A DNA stretch of 64,000 bases from an uncultured Clostridia bacterium (lineage in GTDB: Bacteria > Bacillota > Clostridia > TANB77 > CAG-508), in assembly GCA_934129785.1 (NCBI GenBank), contig CAKOWW010000002.1, positions 1 to 64,000 on the forward strand, given 5' to 3'. Position 1 is the stretch's first letter. Every line of letters begins with the position of its first letter. The notes beneath the pieces are model-generated. The model ran no database searches, had not been told where the DNA came from, and saw nothing but the letters and a program-made list of their open reading frames with translations. Below, piece by piece: positions 26,347-36,567 of this stretch. A program made the position numbers and the translations under genes.

Positions 26347-27447
26347 ATGGCAACAAATCCAATGCAAAGAAAAGCAAGAAATTCATTTTTATTAGGTATG
26401 GTAGTAATGCTATTAATTACGGGAGTAGTAATAGGATTTCTATTTATGCAATTAATGAATAAAAATAAAAAGGAACAAGAAGAATTAAAGGCAAGTGTTA
26501 ATGCATATGTCCTAAACAGAGATGTAAGCTCAGGACAAGTAATAACAACAGATATGCTAACATTACAAGTAGTAAACAAAAATTTAGTTCCAAGTAATGC
26601 AACAAGTGATTTAGAACTAATACAAAATTATGCATTACAAGACAAAGAAGGAAATGATATTTACACTAAATATGACAAAAGTGGAAACGGAACACTATAC
26701 ATAAAGAAAAACGGAACAGAATATGAAGTAAAAAAAGAAGATGAAACAGAGAATTACTACATAGAAAAAAACGGAGAAAAAGAATACTTAGAATTGAATA
26801 ATGTTCCACTAATAGCTAAAGTAACAATGAAGAAAAACACATTAATAACAACTGAATTATTAAGTAAAGGTGATAACCAAGTACAAGATGATGTAAGAAA
26901 ACAAGAATACAATATGATAGTATTACCAATGGATTTAGCTACTGGAGATTATGTAGATGTCAGAGTACAATTCCCAAATGGACAAGACTTTATAGTAGTA
27001 TCAAAAAAAGAAGTTGAAATTCCAAATGTAAATGGAGCAGATTCTGATGATACAATTTGGATGAGCTTAACAGAAGACGAAATTTTACATATGAGCTGTG
27101 CAATAGTAGATGTGGCACAAGTAAAAGGTGCAAAAATATATGCAACAAAATATACAGAAGCAGGAATGCAAAAAGCTGCAACACCTACATACCCAGTAAA
27201 TGAAAGCACATCAGCATTATTAAGAAGTGATCCAAACATGCTAGATAGAGCAAAAAATGAAGTGGCAAATAGATACAATAATCAAAATAGTGCAAATCTT
27301 AGAAATAATTACATTCAAAATTCAATAAATAGCCAAGGAGAACAAGCACAATCAAACTTAGAATCAAATATGGAAGAAAGTATTACAAATTCTAAAAATT
27401 CAAGAAAACAATACTTAGATTCTTTATCAGGAAAAACACAAGAATAA
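26347..27447 (+). CDS. CpaB-like (SAF-domain) pilus assembly protein
   Basis: A 366-aa protein with one membrane helix at residues 17-38 and a coiled charged linker. A SAF/CpaB-type domain follows (NRDVSSGQVITTDMLTLQVV, then LIAKVTMKKNTLITTELL and VLPMDLATGDYVDVRV). The tail is Asn/Ser/Gln-rich. CpaB normally sits at the start of Tad (tight adherence) loci, as it does here. About 35 residues of Gly/Asn/Lys-rich insert (residues 100-140) interrupt the SAF domain, which is unusual. Confidence 0.78.
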   Translation: MATNPMQRKARNSFLLGMVVMLLITGVVIGFLFMQLMNKNKKEQEELKASVNAYVLNRDVSSGQVITTDMLTLQVVNKNLVPSNATSDLELIQNYALQDKEGNDIYTKYDKSGNGTLYIKKNGTEYEVKKEDETENYYIEKNGEKEYLELNNVPLIAKVTMKKNTLITTELLSKGDNQVQDDVRKQEYNMIVLPMDLATGDYVDVRVQFPNGQDFIVVSKKEVEIPNVNGADSDDTIWMSLTEDEILHMSCAIVDVAQVKGAKIYATKYTEAGMQKAATPTYPVNESTSALLRSDPNMLDRAKNEVANRYNNQNSANLRNNYIQNSINSQGEQAQSNLESNMEESITNSKNSRKQYLDSLSGKTQE

Positions 27448-27466
27448 AAAAAGGAGATACACTAGA

Positions 27467-28171
27467 ATGAAAAAAATAGGGTTTATAGGAGCCTATGATA
27501 AAACAGATTTAATTATATATATAGCTAAAATATTAACAGTGTTAAGAAAAAAAGTGTTAATTGTAGATGCAACAACAACTCAAAAAGCTAGATATGTAGT
27601 GCCAGTTATAAACCCTACAATTACATACATTACAGAATTTGAAAAAATTGATATTGCAGTAGGAATGAAAAACGAAGAAGATATAAAAAGATATTTAGGA
27701 CTTTCAGAAGATCAAAGTTTAGAAACAGAATATGATTTTATGTTTGTTGATACTGACAATATCAATGGATTTGAAAAATTTAATTTACAAGAAGCTCAAA
27801 AAAACTATTTTGTTACATCATTTGATTTATATTCTTTAAAAAAAGGATTAGAAATATTAAACGACTTACAAAATGTAACAAGCCTAACAAAAGTCTTATT
27901 TTCTAAGGATGCAATAAAAGAAGATGATGACTATTTAAATTTTCTATCATTAGGTTATAAAATAGTGTGGAATGAATACAGAATATATTTCCCAATAGAA
28001 AATGGAGATTTAAGTGTTATTTATGAAAATCAAAGAGTTGCCAAAATCAAACTAAAAAGACTTAGCGTTCAATACAAAGATAGTTTAGCTTATATGGCAG
28101 AAGAAATACTAGGCGATTCAAACAGTTCAGTAGTTAGAAAAACTATTAAAACAATAGAAAGAGGAGTATAA
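27467..28171 (+). CDS. ParA/MinD-like protein with degenerate P-loop (CpaE-like)
   Basis: A 234-aa protein. The fold pattern KKIGFIGAYDKTDLIIYIAKIL followed by KKVLIVDA resembles the first strands of ParA/MinD ATPases, but the Walker A region reads GAYDKTD instead of the K-G-G-x-G-K-T form. A Walker B-like YDFMFVDTD is present. CpaE in Tad loci is a MinD-like localisation factor. This one is probably a non-hydrolysing partner of the next gene, which starts one base after its stop. Confidence 0.65.
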   Translation: MKKIGFIGAYDKTDLIIYIAKILTVLRKKVLIVDATTTQKARYVVPVINPTITYITEFEKIDIAVGMKNEEDIKRYLGLSEDQSLETEYDFMFVDTDNINGFEKFNLQEAQKNYFVTSFDLYSLKKGLEILNDLQNVTSLTKVLFSKDAIKEDDDYLNFLSLGYKIVWNEYRIYFPIENGDLSVIYENQRVAKIKLKRLSVQYKDSLAYMAEEILGDSNSSVVRKTIKTIERGV

Positions 28172-28172
28172 A

Positions 28173-29009
28173 ATGTCAATTGTAACATTTTGGAGCAATG
28201 GAAAAGAAGAAACAGGAAAAACCTTATCAATAGCAGCTATTGCTACATATATGGCAATAGAACATAACTATAAGATATTAGTTTTATCTACAGGATATAA
28301 AGATAAAACATTGAAAAATTGTTTTTGGGAAGAAAAAAAGATAAGAAAAAACTTAGGACTTTTTGGACCAAATACAGATATTGCATTAGAAGAAGGAATT
28401 ACAGGCCTTGCCAAAGTAATGAATAGCAATAGATTAACTGCAGAAGACATAACAAATTATACAAAAATAGTATTTAAAGACAGATTAGAAATACTTCAAA
28501 GTTTTTCTGGAGAAAAAACAGATTATGATAACATAAAACAAATATATCCCGATATAATAAATTTAGCAAACAACTATTATGACTTAGTATTTGTTGATTT
28601 AGATAATGAATTAGGAGAAAACCTAAAAAATCAAATTATGGAAAATTCTAACCTAATAGTTGCTAATATAAGCCAAAGACTTTCAAGCATAAATAGATTT
28701 ATGGAACTAAGAAAAGAAAAGCCAATACTAAATTCAAAAAAGACACTTTTATTAATTGGTAGACATGATAAATATTCAAAATATACAGTAAAAAATATTA
28801 CAAGATATATGGGAGAAAAAAATAAAGTATCAACAATACCATATAATACATTATTTTTCGAATCAGCAGAAGAAGCAAAAGTACCAGATTTATTTTTGAG
28901 AATAAGAAAGATAGATGAAGAAGACAGAAATGGATTCTTTCTATCAGAAGTAAAAAGAACTGCAGAAAATATAATATACAGACTACAAGATTTAGCTATG
29001 AAAATATAA
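28173..29009 (+). CDS. ParA/MinD-family ATPase of the pilus locus
   Basis: A 278-aa protein. The deviant Walker A is SNGKEETGKTLS at residues 8-19, followed by KILVLSTGYKD and Walker B LVFVDLDNE at about 148. It is paired with the preceding gene; their unequal P-loops suggest one active and one inactive subunit. It probably positions the secretion machine together with CpaF. Confidence 0.72.
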   Translation: MSIVTFWSNGKEETGKTLSIAAIATYMAIEHNYKILVLSTGYKDKTLKNCFWEEKKIRKNLGLFGPNTDIALEEGITGLAKVMNSNRLTAEDITNYTKIVFKDRLEILQSFSGEKTDYDNIKQIYPDIINLANNYYDLVFVDLDNELGENLKNQIMENSNLIVANISQRLSSINRFMELRKEKPILNSKKTLLLIGRHDKYSKYTVKNITRYMGEKNKVSTIPYNTLFFESAEEAKVPDLFLRIRKIDEEDRNGFFLSEVKRTAENIIYRLQDLAMKI

Positions 29010-29024
29010 AAAGGAGGACCTTAA

Positions 29025-30996
29025 ATGACAATAACTAATATAGTGCTAATAATAGTTATTATGCTAGTTGCAGGATATGCAATATATTATAGTTTACAAA
29101 AAAAGAAAAACGCACAAGTAGAAGTTACAGTAAATATTGATGATAAAACATATACTTTAGATGTAATGAGAGAATTCGTAAAGAAAAGGCTAGATGAAAT
29201 AACAAAAATAAACTTATATGATATAGGTCTTTCAGAAGAAGAATTAAAAAGAAGAAAAAACAAAAAATACGAATTAAAAAAAGCATTAAAAGGTTGTACA
29301 TATGGGGATGTTAATGACAAAAGATATGTAAAAGAACTAATATTTGACCTATTACAAAAAGAATATGGTGTAACAGAATCAAACATATCAAAAGCAATAC
29401 CTTTTGATATACCTTCATTATTATCAGCACAAGACAAATTCGATATATTAATATATGCATATAAAAAAGAATTTGGCTATGAAGCATTAACAGAAATGAT
29501 AAAAAAATATAATTTAGCAGAATTAAAATATGTAGAAGGAGAAACAAAACCTTCTTATGTTATAACATCAAATGAAATTGAGGACATATATGAAAAAGAA
29601 AATATAATATTAACATTTTCAGACAAATTAAGTATAGTATCACAAAGAATTTATCAACATTATAAGGGATATAGCAGTATTGATGAAGTAAGAGATATGA
29701 ACATAGATGGTGTATCTGGTGGTGTGTCTGGTTTACCAGAAAGTTTCTTAAGCCAAGTTGCACAAACAGATGGAGACTATTTAGACCAAATAGCTGAACA
29801 CAAGGTTCCAAGAGCATGTGACAGTATATGGATATTCTTCCAAGGTAAATCAATCCGTTTAGCTTTCTTATCATTTGGAACAGAAGCAGAATTAAAAAGA
29901 GTATGTCAAAATATATATAAATACAATAACCCAGGACAATTATCTGACACAAACGGTTATAAAATAAATGAAATGAAAGATGGTTCTCGTGTAGTTGTTG
30001 TAAGACCAAGTTTCTCTGAAACATGGGCATTTTTCGTAAGAAAATTCGATGTTAAGAGAGCAACATTAGAGCAATTAGTAAGAGATGATGGAAAAGAAGA
30101 TGCAATTGAATTATTAAAATACTTGGTAAAAGGAGCAAGAATCACATCAATTACTGGTGAGCAAGGTTCTGGTAAAACAACATTGCTTATGGGTATGATT
30201 GAAAACATATATGAAACAATGAATATAAGGGTTCAAGAAACTGCATTCGAGCTTCACTTAAGAAAAATATATCCAACAAGAAACATCTTAACATTTAGAG
30301 AAACAGATACAATTTCAGGACAAGAAGGACTAGATGTTCAAAAGAAAACAGATGGTTCTGTAAACATAATCCGGAGAGGTTGCAACAGACCCCGTAGCAT
30401 CTTGGATGATACAAGCAGCCCAAGTTGCATCTAAGTTTACATTATTCACTCACCATGCTAAGACATTTCCAAACTTAGTAACAGCACTTAGAAACTCAAT
30501 GTTAAGAACTGGAGTATTCACAGACGAAAAAACAGCAGAAGAACAAGTTGTACAAGTACTAAATTTTGACATTCACCAAGTTAAAGACTTTAGAGGAAAA
30601 AGATATATAGAAAGAATAACAGAATGTATACCACTAGAAAGCAAAAGTGAATATACATTTGATCACAGAAATGAAAAAACATTAGAAGGAAAATTTGATA
30701 AATTTTTTGATAATGCAACAAGATTTTTTGAAAAATCAACAGACAAAAAATTATATACATATAGAAACATAATGGAATACATTGATGGAGAATATGTAAT
30801 AACAAACCCAATAACAGAACAAAACTTAAAAGAAATGAGAAACAACATGGACGAAGCAGATGCAGAAGCATTTGACAAATTCGTAGAAAAACATTGGGGA
30901 GATGCCTTAAGAAATAAAACAGTACAAGCATCAGCAGAGCCAGTAGTAGAAAAACCAAAAAGAAGAGGAAGAAAGCCTAAAAAAGTAGAAGAATAG
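29025..30996 (+). CDS. cpaF: CpaF/TadA-like secretion ATPase, read through a +1 shift at CGG (30372)
   Basis: About 656 aa, hexameric motor ATPase of type II/IV-like secretion. It has an N-terminal membrane helix (residues 3-22), unusual for CpaF, then an N-domain. Walker A is ITGEQGSGKTTLL at about residue 380. At codon 450 the frame reads ATA ATC CGG AGA. Skipping the C gives IIGEVATDPVAS, restoring the conserved Gly-Glu of the Walker B region. HHAKTFPNLVTALRN, the expected histidine-box helix, follows. Unshifted, translation stops about 20 codons later and the ATPase would be inactive. The tail is Lys/Arg-rich. Confidence 0.9.
30372..30375 (+). other. CGGA recoding site in cpaF
   Basis: The original frame reads ATA ATC CGG AGA GGT. 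Skipping the C gives ATC GGA GAG GTT, the invariant GE of secretion-ATPase Walker B regions. Confidence 0.9.
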
Positions 30997-31018
30997 AAAA
31001 GGAGGTGCTAATACTAAA

Positions 31019-33109
31019 GTGAGTAACCAAATGATTTATTATATAATGGGTGGATCAGCAGCAGCTTTTGTATTAATAATAATTATATATGTAATATTAT
31101 CTAAGAAAATGCAAAAATCTGAGTATAAGCAAATCCAAAGATTACAACAAGGAACAAAAGTAAATACATTTTCAACCGAAATATTATTTCAAAAACTATA
31201 TATTACATACACAAAGATACCATTTATAAAAAGATATGCACTAAAAATAAGAAGAAGACTAGAAATTATAAATATAGATGACGAATACAATACAAGAAAA
31301 GGTACTGCAAAAATCCTAACAAAAACACTTGCAATATTAGTACCAATAATGATAATAACAATAATGATAACATCAAGCAATTACTTATTAATGACAATAT
31401 TATTATTATTTGAACTATTTATGATAGACACATTTATAGATGGTTCAGTTGACAAAATTGATAATAATATATTAAAAGAGCAAATAGACTTTTTCTCTGA
31501 AATCAGACATGCATATCATGAATTCAACATGGTAGAAGAAGCAATTTACCAAGTTTCACAAGATGATGAAAAAAACATTTCTAGACAAGGAGAAAAAATC
31601 TATGAGATTTTAATTTCTGATGATCCAGAAATGGAATTAGAAAAATATTATGATATAGCACCAAACAGCTTCTTAAAAGAATTTGCAGGAGTATCTTACT
31701 TAACAAAAGAATTTGGTGATAGAAAAGTAGATGGTGCATCATTATATTTAAAAAATGTTAATAATATAACACAAGAAATGCAATTAGAAATTTTAAAAAG
31801 GGACAAATTAAACTATGTGTTCCAAAGTTTATCAGTAATTTCAATTGCACCAGTACTATTATTAGAACCATTAAAAAATTGGGCAGTATCAAACTTCTCA
31901 TTTACAGCAAGTTGGTATAATGGAAAATCAGGAATGATAGTACAAATATTGATTTTGATAATAACTTTTATATCATACATATTAGTAAGAAAATTAAAAG
32001 ACAATGGTTCAACATCAATAGACACAAAAAATACAGAAAATCCATGGCAAGAAAAATTATATAAGAAAAAGCCAATAAAAAAGATAGTAGATTTATTTAT
32101 ACCAAAACGAGGTACAAAAGAATACAGAAAAGTTGCTGAATTATTAAAAGACTCAGCATCAAAGCTAAAAATGCATTGGTTATACATAAACAGAATTTGT
32201 ATTGCAATAGTAACATTTGTAGCATCAATAATGATATTCACGCAACTACATAAAATAGCTATAAATTATGTATATACAGAGCCTACAACAGATTATGACA
32301 TAATAGGTGGACTATCTGAAAAAGATGAAAAAAAGGCTATGGAATTAACAAAACAAGATAATAAAATTCTTGATAAATTTAGAGGAAAAACAAAAACAAC
32401 CCAAGATCAAATTAGAAAAGAAATTGATAAACTGGAATATTATGCAGAAGCAGAAGATAGTGAAAAAGATACAGCAGCAGAAAGAGTTTACAAAAAACTT
32501 CAAATAGTAAATAGCGAATACTTGCAATGGTTTGAACTTTTACTAGCATGCGTATTTACTGTAATTGGATATATGTCTCCAATATGGATTTTAATTTTCC
32601 AAGTAAAAATGAGACAATTGGAAATGGAAGATGAAGTAATGCAATTCCAAACAATTATCTTAATGCTTATGAGAATAGAAAGGGTAAATGTAGAAATTAT
32701 TCTAGAGTGGTTAGAAAGATATTCAAATATTTTTAGAGCCCCAATATCAAAATGTGTTAACAACTACGAGGCCGGTGCATGGGAAGCTTTAGAAGAAATG
32801 AAAGATGAAATTACTTATGTACCTTTAATTAGAATAATAGAAAGCTTACAAGCAGCAGTTGAAAAAATACCTCTTAAAGATGCATTTGATGAACTTGACT
32901 CTGAAAGGGATTATTACCAAGAAAAGAGAAAAGAATCAAATGAAAGACTTATTAAGAAAAAAGGTATGATTGGTAAAGCTATCGGTTTTGCTCCAATGGT
33001 ATGTATGTTTGTTGGATATTTGATTGTTCCATTAGTATTTATTGGATTGACAAGTATGTCTTCATCTTTCCAATCAATGACAGCAAGTTCTGCAACAACA
33101 GGAAAATAG
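31019..33109 (+). CDS. TadB/TadC-like inner-membrane platform protein
   Basis: A 696-aa protein starting at GTG, with GGAGGT at 31001-31006. There is an N-terminal helix at residues 5-26, paired helices around 100-140 and 285-330, another near 400-415, and a C-terminal T2SF-like region (about 500-680, LMRIERVNVEIILEWLERYS) ending in a helix pair. At nearly 700 residues it is about twice a single TadB or TadC, suggesting a fusion of both platform subunits. It should be the membrane partner of CpaF. Confidence 0.72.
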   Translation: MSNQMIYYIMGGSAAAFVLIIIIYVILSKKMQKSEYKQIQRLQQGTKVNTFSTEILFQKLYITYTKIPFIKRYALKIRRRLEIINIDDEYNTRKGTAKILTKTLAILVPIMIITIMITSSNYLLMTILLLFELFMIDTFIDGSVDKIDNNILKEQIDFFSEIRHAYHEFNMVEEAIYQVSQDDEKNISRQGEKIYEILISDDPEMELEKYYDIAPNSFLKEFAGVSYLTKEFGDRKVDGASLYLKNVNNITQEMQLEILKRDKLNYVFQSLSVISIAPVLLLEPLKNWAVSNFSFTASWYNGKSGMIVQILILIITFISYILVRKLKDNGSTSIDTKNTENPWQEKLYKKKPIKKIVDLFIPKRGTKEYRKVAELLKDSASKLKMHWLYINRICIAIVTFVASIMIFTQLHKIAINYVYTEPTTDYDIIGGLSEKDEKKAMELTKQDNKILDKFRGKTKTTQDQIRKEIDKLEYYAEAEDSEKDTAAERVYKKLQIVNSEYLQWFELLLACVFTVIGYMSPIWILIFQVKMRQLEMEDEVMQFQTIILMLMRIERVNVEIILEWLERYSNIFRAPISKCVNNYEAGAWEALEEMKDEITYVPLIRIIESLQAAVEKIPLKDAFDELDSERDYYQEKRKESNERLIKKKGMIGKAIGFAPMVCMFVGYLIVPLVFIGLTSMSSSFQSMTASSATTGK

Positions 33110-33132
33110 TTATAAAAGGAGGAATGCATTAA

Positions 33133-33903
33133 ATGGAAAATGCATCAAAAGCCTTAATTATGGCTGGAAGTATGTTAATAGCATTGATGATACTAGGTGC
33201 ATTGCTCCTAATGTTTAGTAATCTTTCAAGTTATCAAGAAGTCCATACACAGTCTACTAGAGAGGCTCAAGTTATTGAATTCAATAACCAATTTGAAACT
33301 TATAATAGAACAGATGTAAGAGGAAATGACTTGCTTTCACTTGTGAATAGAGCTATTAATTATAATAGAACTAATTCATATAAGGGAACAGAAAATAATG
33401 ATAGAGGGCAAGAAATTGGATATACCCCAATTGTAATTAACTTTGTTATATCAGATGACGATTATAATAAATATTTAAATACACCAGATAATGACCATAA
33501 ATTAATAAAAGATAAATCATATACTATAGACGGAACAGCTAATACATTTGAAAGTAAATTTAATCAGGAAATTACTAATATAGAAAGAAAATATGGAAAA
33601 GAAAACCTAAACCAAATTGTAATAGCTATGTCAAAAATTTTTATTGACAATAACTCAACAGATCAAGAAAAAAAAGAGGCAGTTAATACTTATAATAAGT
33701 TATCACCTAAAAGCCTAAATGTAACTAGGTTCACAGAGTTAGCAAGTAAAAAAAATGAGATATATAAATATTATGAATATGTTCAATTTAAAAGATTATA
33801 TTTTGACTGCAAACAAGATAATGGAAATTCAGGTGTTACATATGATAAAAATACGGGAAGAATAACAGAAATGAATTTTATAAGTAATGGAAAACAAGAA
33901 TAA
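33133..33903 (+). CDS. Pilin-like protein 1 (MENASKAL family)
   Basis: A 256-aa protein. The start MENASKALIMAG passes directly into a hydrophobic helix (residues 8-30), as in mature type IV pilins, without a leader peptide. Residues 45-75 hold the family motif FNNQFETYNRTDVRGNDLLSLVNRA. The long C-terminal domain is unique to this copy. It is the first of six tandem small genes of this kind after the TadB/C gene, so it is probably an extracellular filament subunit or pseudopilin. Confidence 0.7.
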   Translation: MENASKALIMAGSMLIALMILGALLLMFSNLSSYQEVHTQSTREAQVIEFNNQFETYNRTDVRGNDLLSLVNRAINYNRTNSYKGTENNDRGQEIGYTPIVINFVISDDDYNKYLNTPDNDHKLIKDKSYTIDGTANTFESKFNQEITNIERKYGKENLNQIVIAMSKIFIDNNSTDQEKKEAVNTYNKLSPKSLNVTRFTELASKKNEIYKYYEYVQFKRLYFDCKQDNGNSGVTYDKNTGRITEMNFISNGKQE

Positions 33904-33921
33904 AATTTAGGAGTAAATAAT

Positions 33922-34425
33922 ATGGAAAATGCATCAAAAGCATTAATAATGGCTGCGGGGATACTAATAGGAGTAGCAATATTATCACTTGCAGTATATT
34001 TATTTGTATCATTTGGCTCAGCATCAGCAGAAATACATGAACAAAGTGATGCTAATAAAATAAATGAATTTAATACTCAATTTACATCTTATGTTGGAAA
34101 AGATAATATTACTATATATGATGTCATAACAGTTGCAAATCTTGCAACAGAAAATAATATTAAATATGAGTATGACGAACAAAGAGCAAATGGAAAAAAT
34201 TCATATATTTCAGTATATTTAAAACAAAGCACAGGTACATTAAAAGACATAGCAAAAGGCACTGAAACAAAAAGCTCTGACAGAGCACATGAATATAATA
34301 ATATAATACAAGCTGATACTAGTATTATTTCAGAAAGCTCGCATGAACTAGCTAAATATGATTGTGCTGTAGATATTAGTAAAACAACAGGTTTAGTATA
34401 TAAAGTCACATTTTCTGCAAAATAA
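33922..34425 (+). CDS. Pilin-like protein 2 (MENASKAL family)
   Basis: A 167-aa protein. The N-terminal helix MENASKALIMAAGILIG is followed by the diverged family motif EFNTQFTSYVGKDNITIYDVI. It is 18 bases after copy 1 with an AGGAG site. The C-terminal domain has one cysteine near the end and is otherwise soluble. Confidence 0.68.
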   Translation: MENASKALIMAAGILIGVAILSLAVYLFVSFGSASAEIHEQSDANKINEFNTQFTSYVGKDNITIYDVITVANLATENNIKYEYDEQRANGKNSYISVYLKQSTGTLKDIAKGTETKSSDRAHEYNNIIQADTSIISESSHELAKYDCAVDISKTTGLVYKVTFSAK

Positions 34426-34480
34426 TGATAAAAATATTGCAAAGCAAAATGTAAAATGTTATAATTTGAAAGGAAAATTA

Positions 34481-34912
34481 ATGAAAAAAATAGCACTGTT
34501 TTTCTTAATAATTGTAGTTATAGTTGTTGGGATTTCGTATATGTATTTGAATTATAAAGCAGGGTACAATACAGCGAAAAAAGAGAATAATCAATTTGAA
34601 TCATATTATAAAAAAGAAATATATGGTGCTGAATTAACAAGTATCATTAATAAAGCGATTGATAATAATTCAAAAAATCAAGTTGAAAAAGATAAAAAAG
34701 GCAATTATATAGATAATAATCAAAATTCAATAAAAATAGATATAAAGATGTTAGATATAGATAAAACATATACAATGGAAACTTTAGATAGTGGAGGTAT
34801 GGACAAGTTTGTACAATATTATAACGAAATAAAATTTAAATGTACAAAAATAGATTATCATCAAACAACTAATAAAGTAAAATATATGTTATTTGAGCAA
34901 ATAACACAATAA
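34481..34912 (+). CDS. Pilin-like protein 3, membrane-anchored variant
   Basis: A 143-aa protein. It lacks the MENASK start and begins MKKIALFFLIIVVIVVG, but then carries the shared motif NQFESYYKKEIYGAELTSIINKAI. The start is the ATG at 34481, since AAAGGA at 34469-34475 fits it and the in-frame TTG at 34466 overlaps that site. The dibasic start and helix could act as a signal anchor. It may be a minor pilin. Confidence 0.62.
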   Translation: MKKIALFFLIIVVIVVGISYMYLNYKAGYNTAKKENNQFESYYKKEIYGAELTSIINKAIDNNSKNQVEKDKKGNYIDNNQNSIKIDIKMLDIDKTYTMETLDSGGMDKFVQYYNEIKFKCTKIDYHQTTNKVKYMLFEQITQ

Positions 34913-34995
34913 TGTATTTGCTAATGAAGAAGTTTTTAAAATTACTAAGAAATTAGTAGATTATATAATATAAAAAAACTAAGGAGGAAGTTATT

Positions 34996-35418
34996 ATGGA
35001 AAATGCATCAAAAGCATTAATTATTGCAGGAGCAATATTACTTGCAATTTTAATTATATCATTAGGAATAATGATTTATAACCAAGCATCAGGGGTAGTA
35101 AACAACAATTCTATGACAGAGGTAGAAGTAACAACATTTAACCAAAAATTTGAACAATATTTAGGGGAAAAAGTAAGAGGAGCAAATGTTAATTCGTTAA
35201 TAAATGCAGTTAATACAAATAATATGTCTACAGATGACGCATCAAAACAAGTTACATTAGAAGGAAAAGCCACTTTAATTCCAAATACAAAAACTTACCA
35301 AAAAAACATGAAAACTGGAACAACTTATACAGTTACAGTTACTGATCGTACAAAAGGTGGGTTGATATCAAAAATAAAAATAGAAGAAACTACTAATACT
35401 ACTAATACTAATCCATAG
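34996..35418 (+). CDS. Pilin-like protein 4 (MENASKAL family)
   Basis: A 140-aa protein with the helix ALIIAGAILLAILIISLG and the motif FNQKFEQYLGEKVRGANVNSLINAV. AAGGAGG precedes the ATG. Its first 80 or so residues are nearly identical to copy 5 at DNA level, showing a recent tandem duplication. The end is Thr/Asn-rich. It is probably a major filament subunit. Confidence 0.7.
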   Translation: MENASKALIIAGAILLAILIISLGIMIYNQASGVVNNNSMTEVEVTTFNQKFEQYLGEKVRGANVNSLINAVNTNNMSTDDASKQVTLEGKATLIPNTKTYQKNMKTGTTYTVTVTDRTKGGLISKIKIEETTNTTNTNP

Positions 35419-35446
35419 TAGAAAAAAATAGAAAGGGTGAAAGAGT

Positions 35447-35875
35447 ATGGAGAATGCATCAAAAGCATTAATTATTGCAGGAGCAATATTACTTGCAATT
35501 TTAATTATATCATTAGGAATAATGATTTATAACCAAGCATCAGGGGTAGTAAACAACAATTCTATGACAGAGGTAGAAGTAACAACATTTAACCAAAAAT
35601 TTGAACAATATTTAGGTAGTAATGTAAGAGGAGCAAATGTTAAATCTTTAATAAATGCAGTTAATACAAATAATATGTCTACAGATGACACTTCTAAACA
35701 AGTTACATTAATAGGTGGAAATAACAAAATTACTATTACAGGAGGTAAAACAACAGGAGATTATAAAGCAACAATAGAAACTGGAAGTACTTATAAGGTT
35801 GAAGTTACAAATGACAACACTGGAATGACAAAGGGTGGATTAATTAGTTCAATAACAATTACTAAAAATCAATAA
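35447..35875 (+). CDS. Pilin-like protein 5 (MENASKAL family)
   Basis: A 142-aa duplicate of copy 4. The N-terminal helix and the motif FNQKFEQYLGSNVRGANVKSLINAV are shared. After about residue 88 the C-terminal domains diverge, with a Gly/Thr-rich stretch here (GGNNKITITGG). Variable surface domains on a fixed helix fit a filament under diversifying selection. Confidence 0.7.
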   Translation: MENASKALIIAGAILLAILIISLGIMIYNQASGVVNNNSMTEVEVTTFNQKFEQYLGSNVRGANVKSLINAVNTNNMSTDDTSKQVTLIGGNNKITITGGKTTGDYKATIETGSTYKVEVTNDNTGMTKGGLISSITITKNQ

Positions 35876-35898
35876 TGTATAAGAAAGGGTGAGAGAAT

Positions 35899-36528
35899 AT
35901 GGAAAATGCAACAGATGCCTTACATATGGCAGCAGCAGTATTAATATTTGTTCTTGCTCTTTCTATTTCTATAAATGCATTTGGAGAAGTAAGGCAAACT
36001 GCTCAAACGATAATTCAATATAAAGATAGAGAATATGATTATTCATATGTAGACCAAGCAGGAAGCACACAAAGAAAAGTTGGGATAGAATCAATTATTC
36101 CATCAATATACAAAGCATATAAAGAAAACTATAAAATTATTTTTGAAACAAATGAAATAAATGCTGGAAAAGGAATATATCAGAAAAGTGACGGACAAGG
36201 AGGAACAATAGAAATAAACTATATTGACTTGGAAAAAGAAACAATAGGCAGTGATAAAGATAAAGAAGAATTCATCCTTGCAATATTATATGGAGCTAAA
36301 GGACCCGACCGTAAAGATACAAAAAGAGAAAATTGGGATTGGATAACAATAAAGCAAAAATATTCAAATTATGGAATAACCTTGAAAGATGAAGGAATTT
36401 ATGATAGAATAAATACGAAGACATTTAATGAATATCTTGGAATCTATTATCAAGATGAAACAGATGGAAAAACAAATACACCACAATCAAATAAAGTAGA
36501 AAAAAGAGTAATAACATATAAAGACTAA
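35899..36528 (+). CDS. Pilin-like protein 6 (MENATDAL variant)
   Basis: A 209-aa protein. It begins MENATDALHMAAAVLIFVLALSIS, a polar start into a helix, as in the other copies. The following region (YKDREYDYSYVDQAG) replaces the usual QF motif. The large C-domain is acidic, with a Lys-rich end. It is the most diverged of the set and may be a tip or minor subunit. Confidence 0.65.
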   Translation: MENATDALHMAAAVLIFVLALSISINAFGEVRQTAQTIIQYKDREYDYSYVDQAGSTQRKVGIESIIPSIYKAYKENYKIIFETNEINAGKGIYQKSDGQGGTIEINYIDLEKETIGSDKDKEEFILAILYGAKGPDRKDTKRENWDWITIKQKYSNYGITLKDEGIYDRINTKTFNEYLGIYYQDETDGKTNTPQSNKVEKRVITYKD

Positions 36529-36567
36529 AAGATTATGGTGCACATATAATTTTAAGGAGGATAAAAA

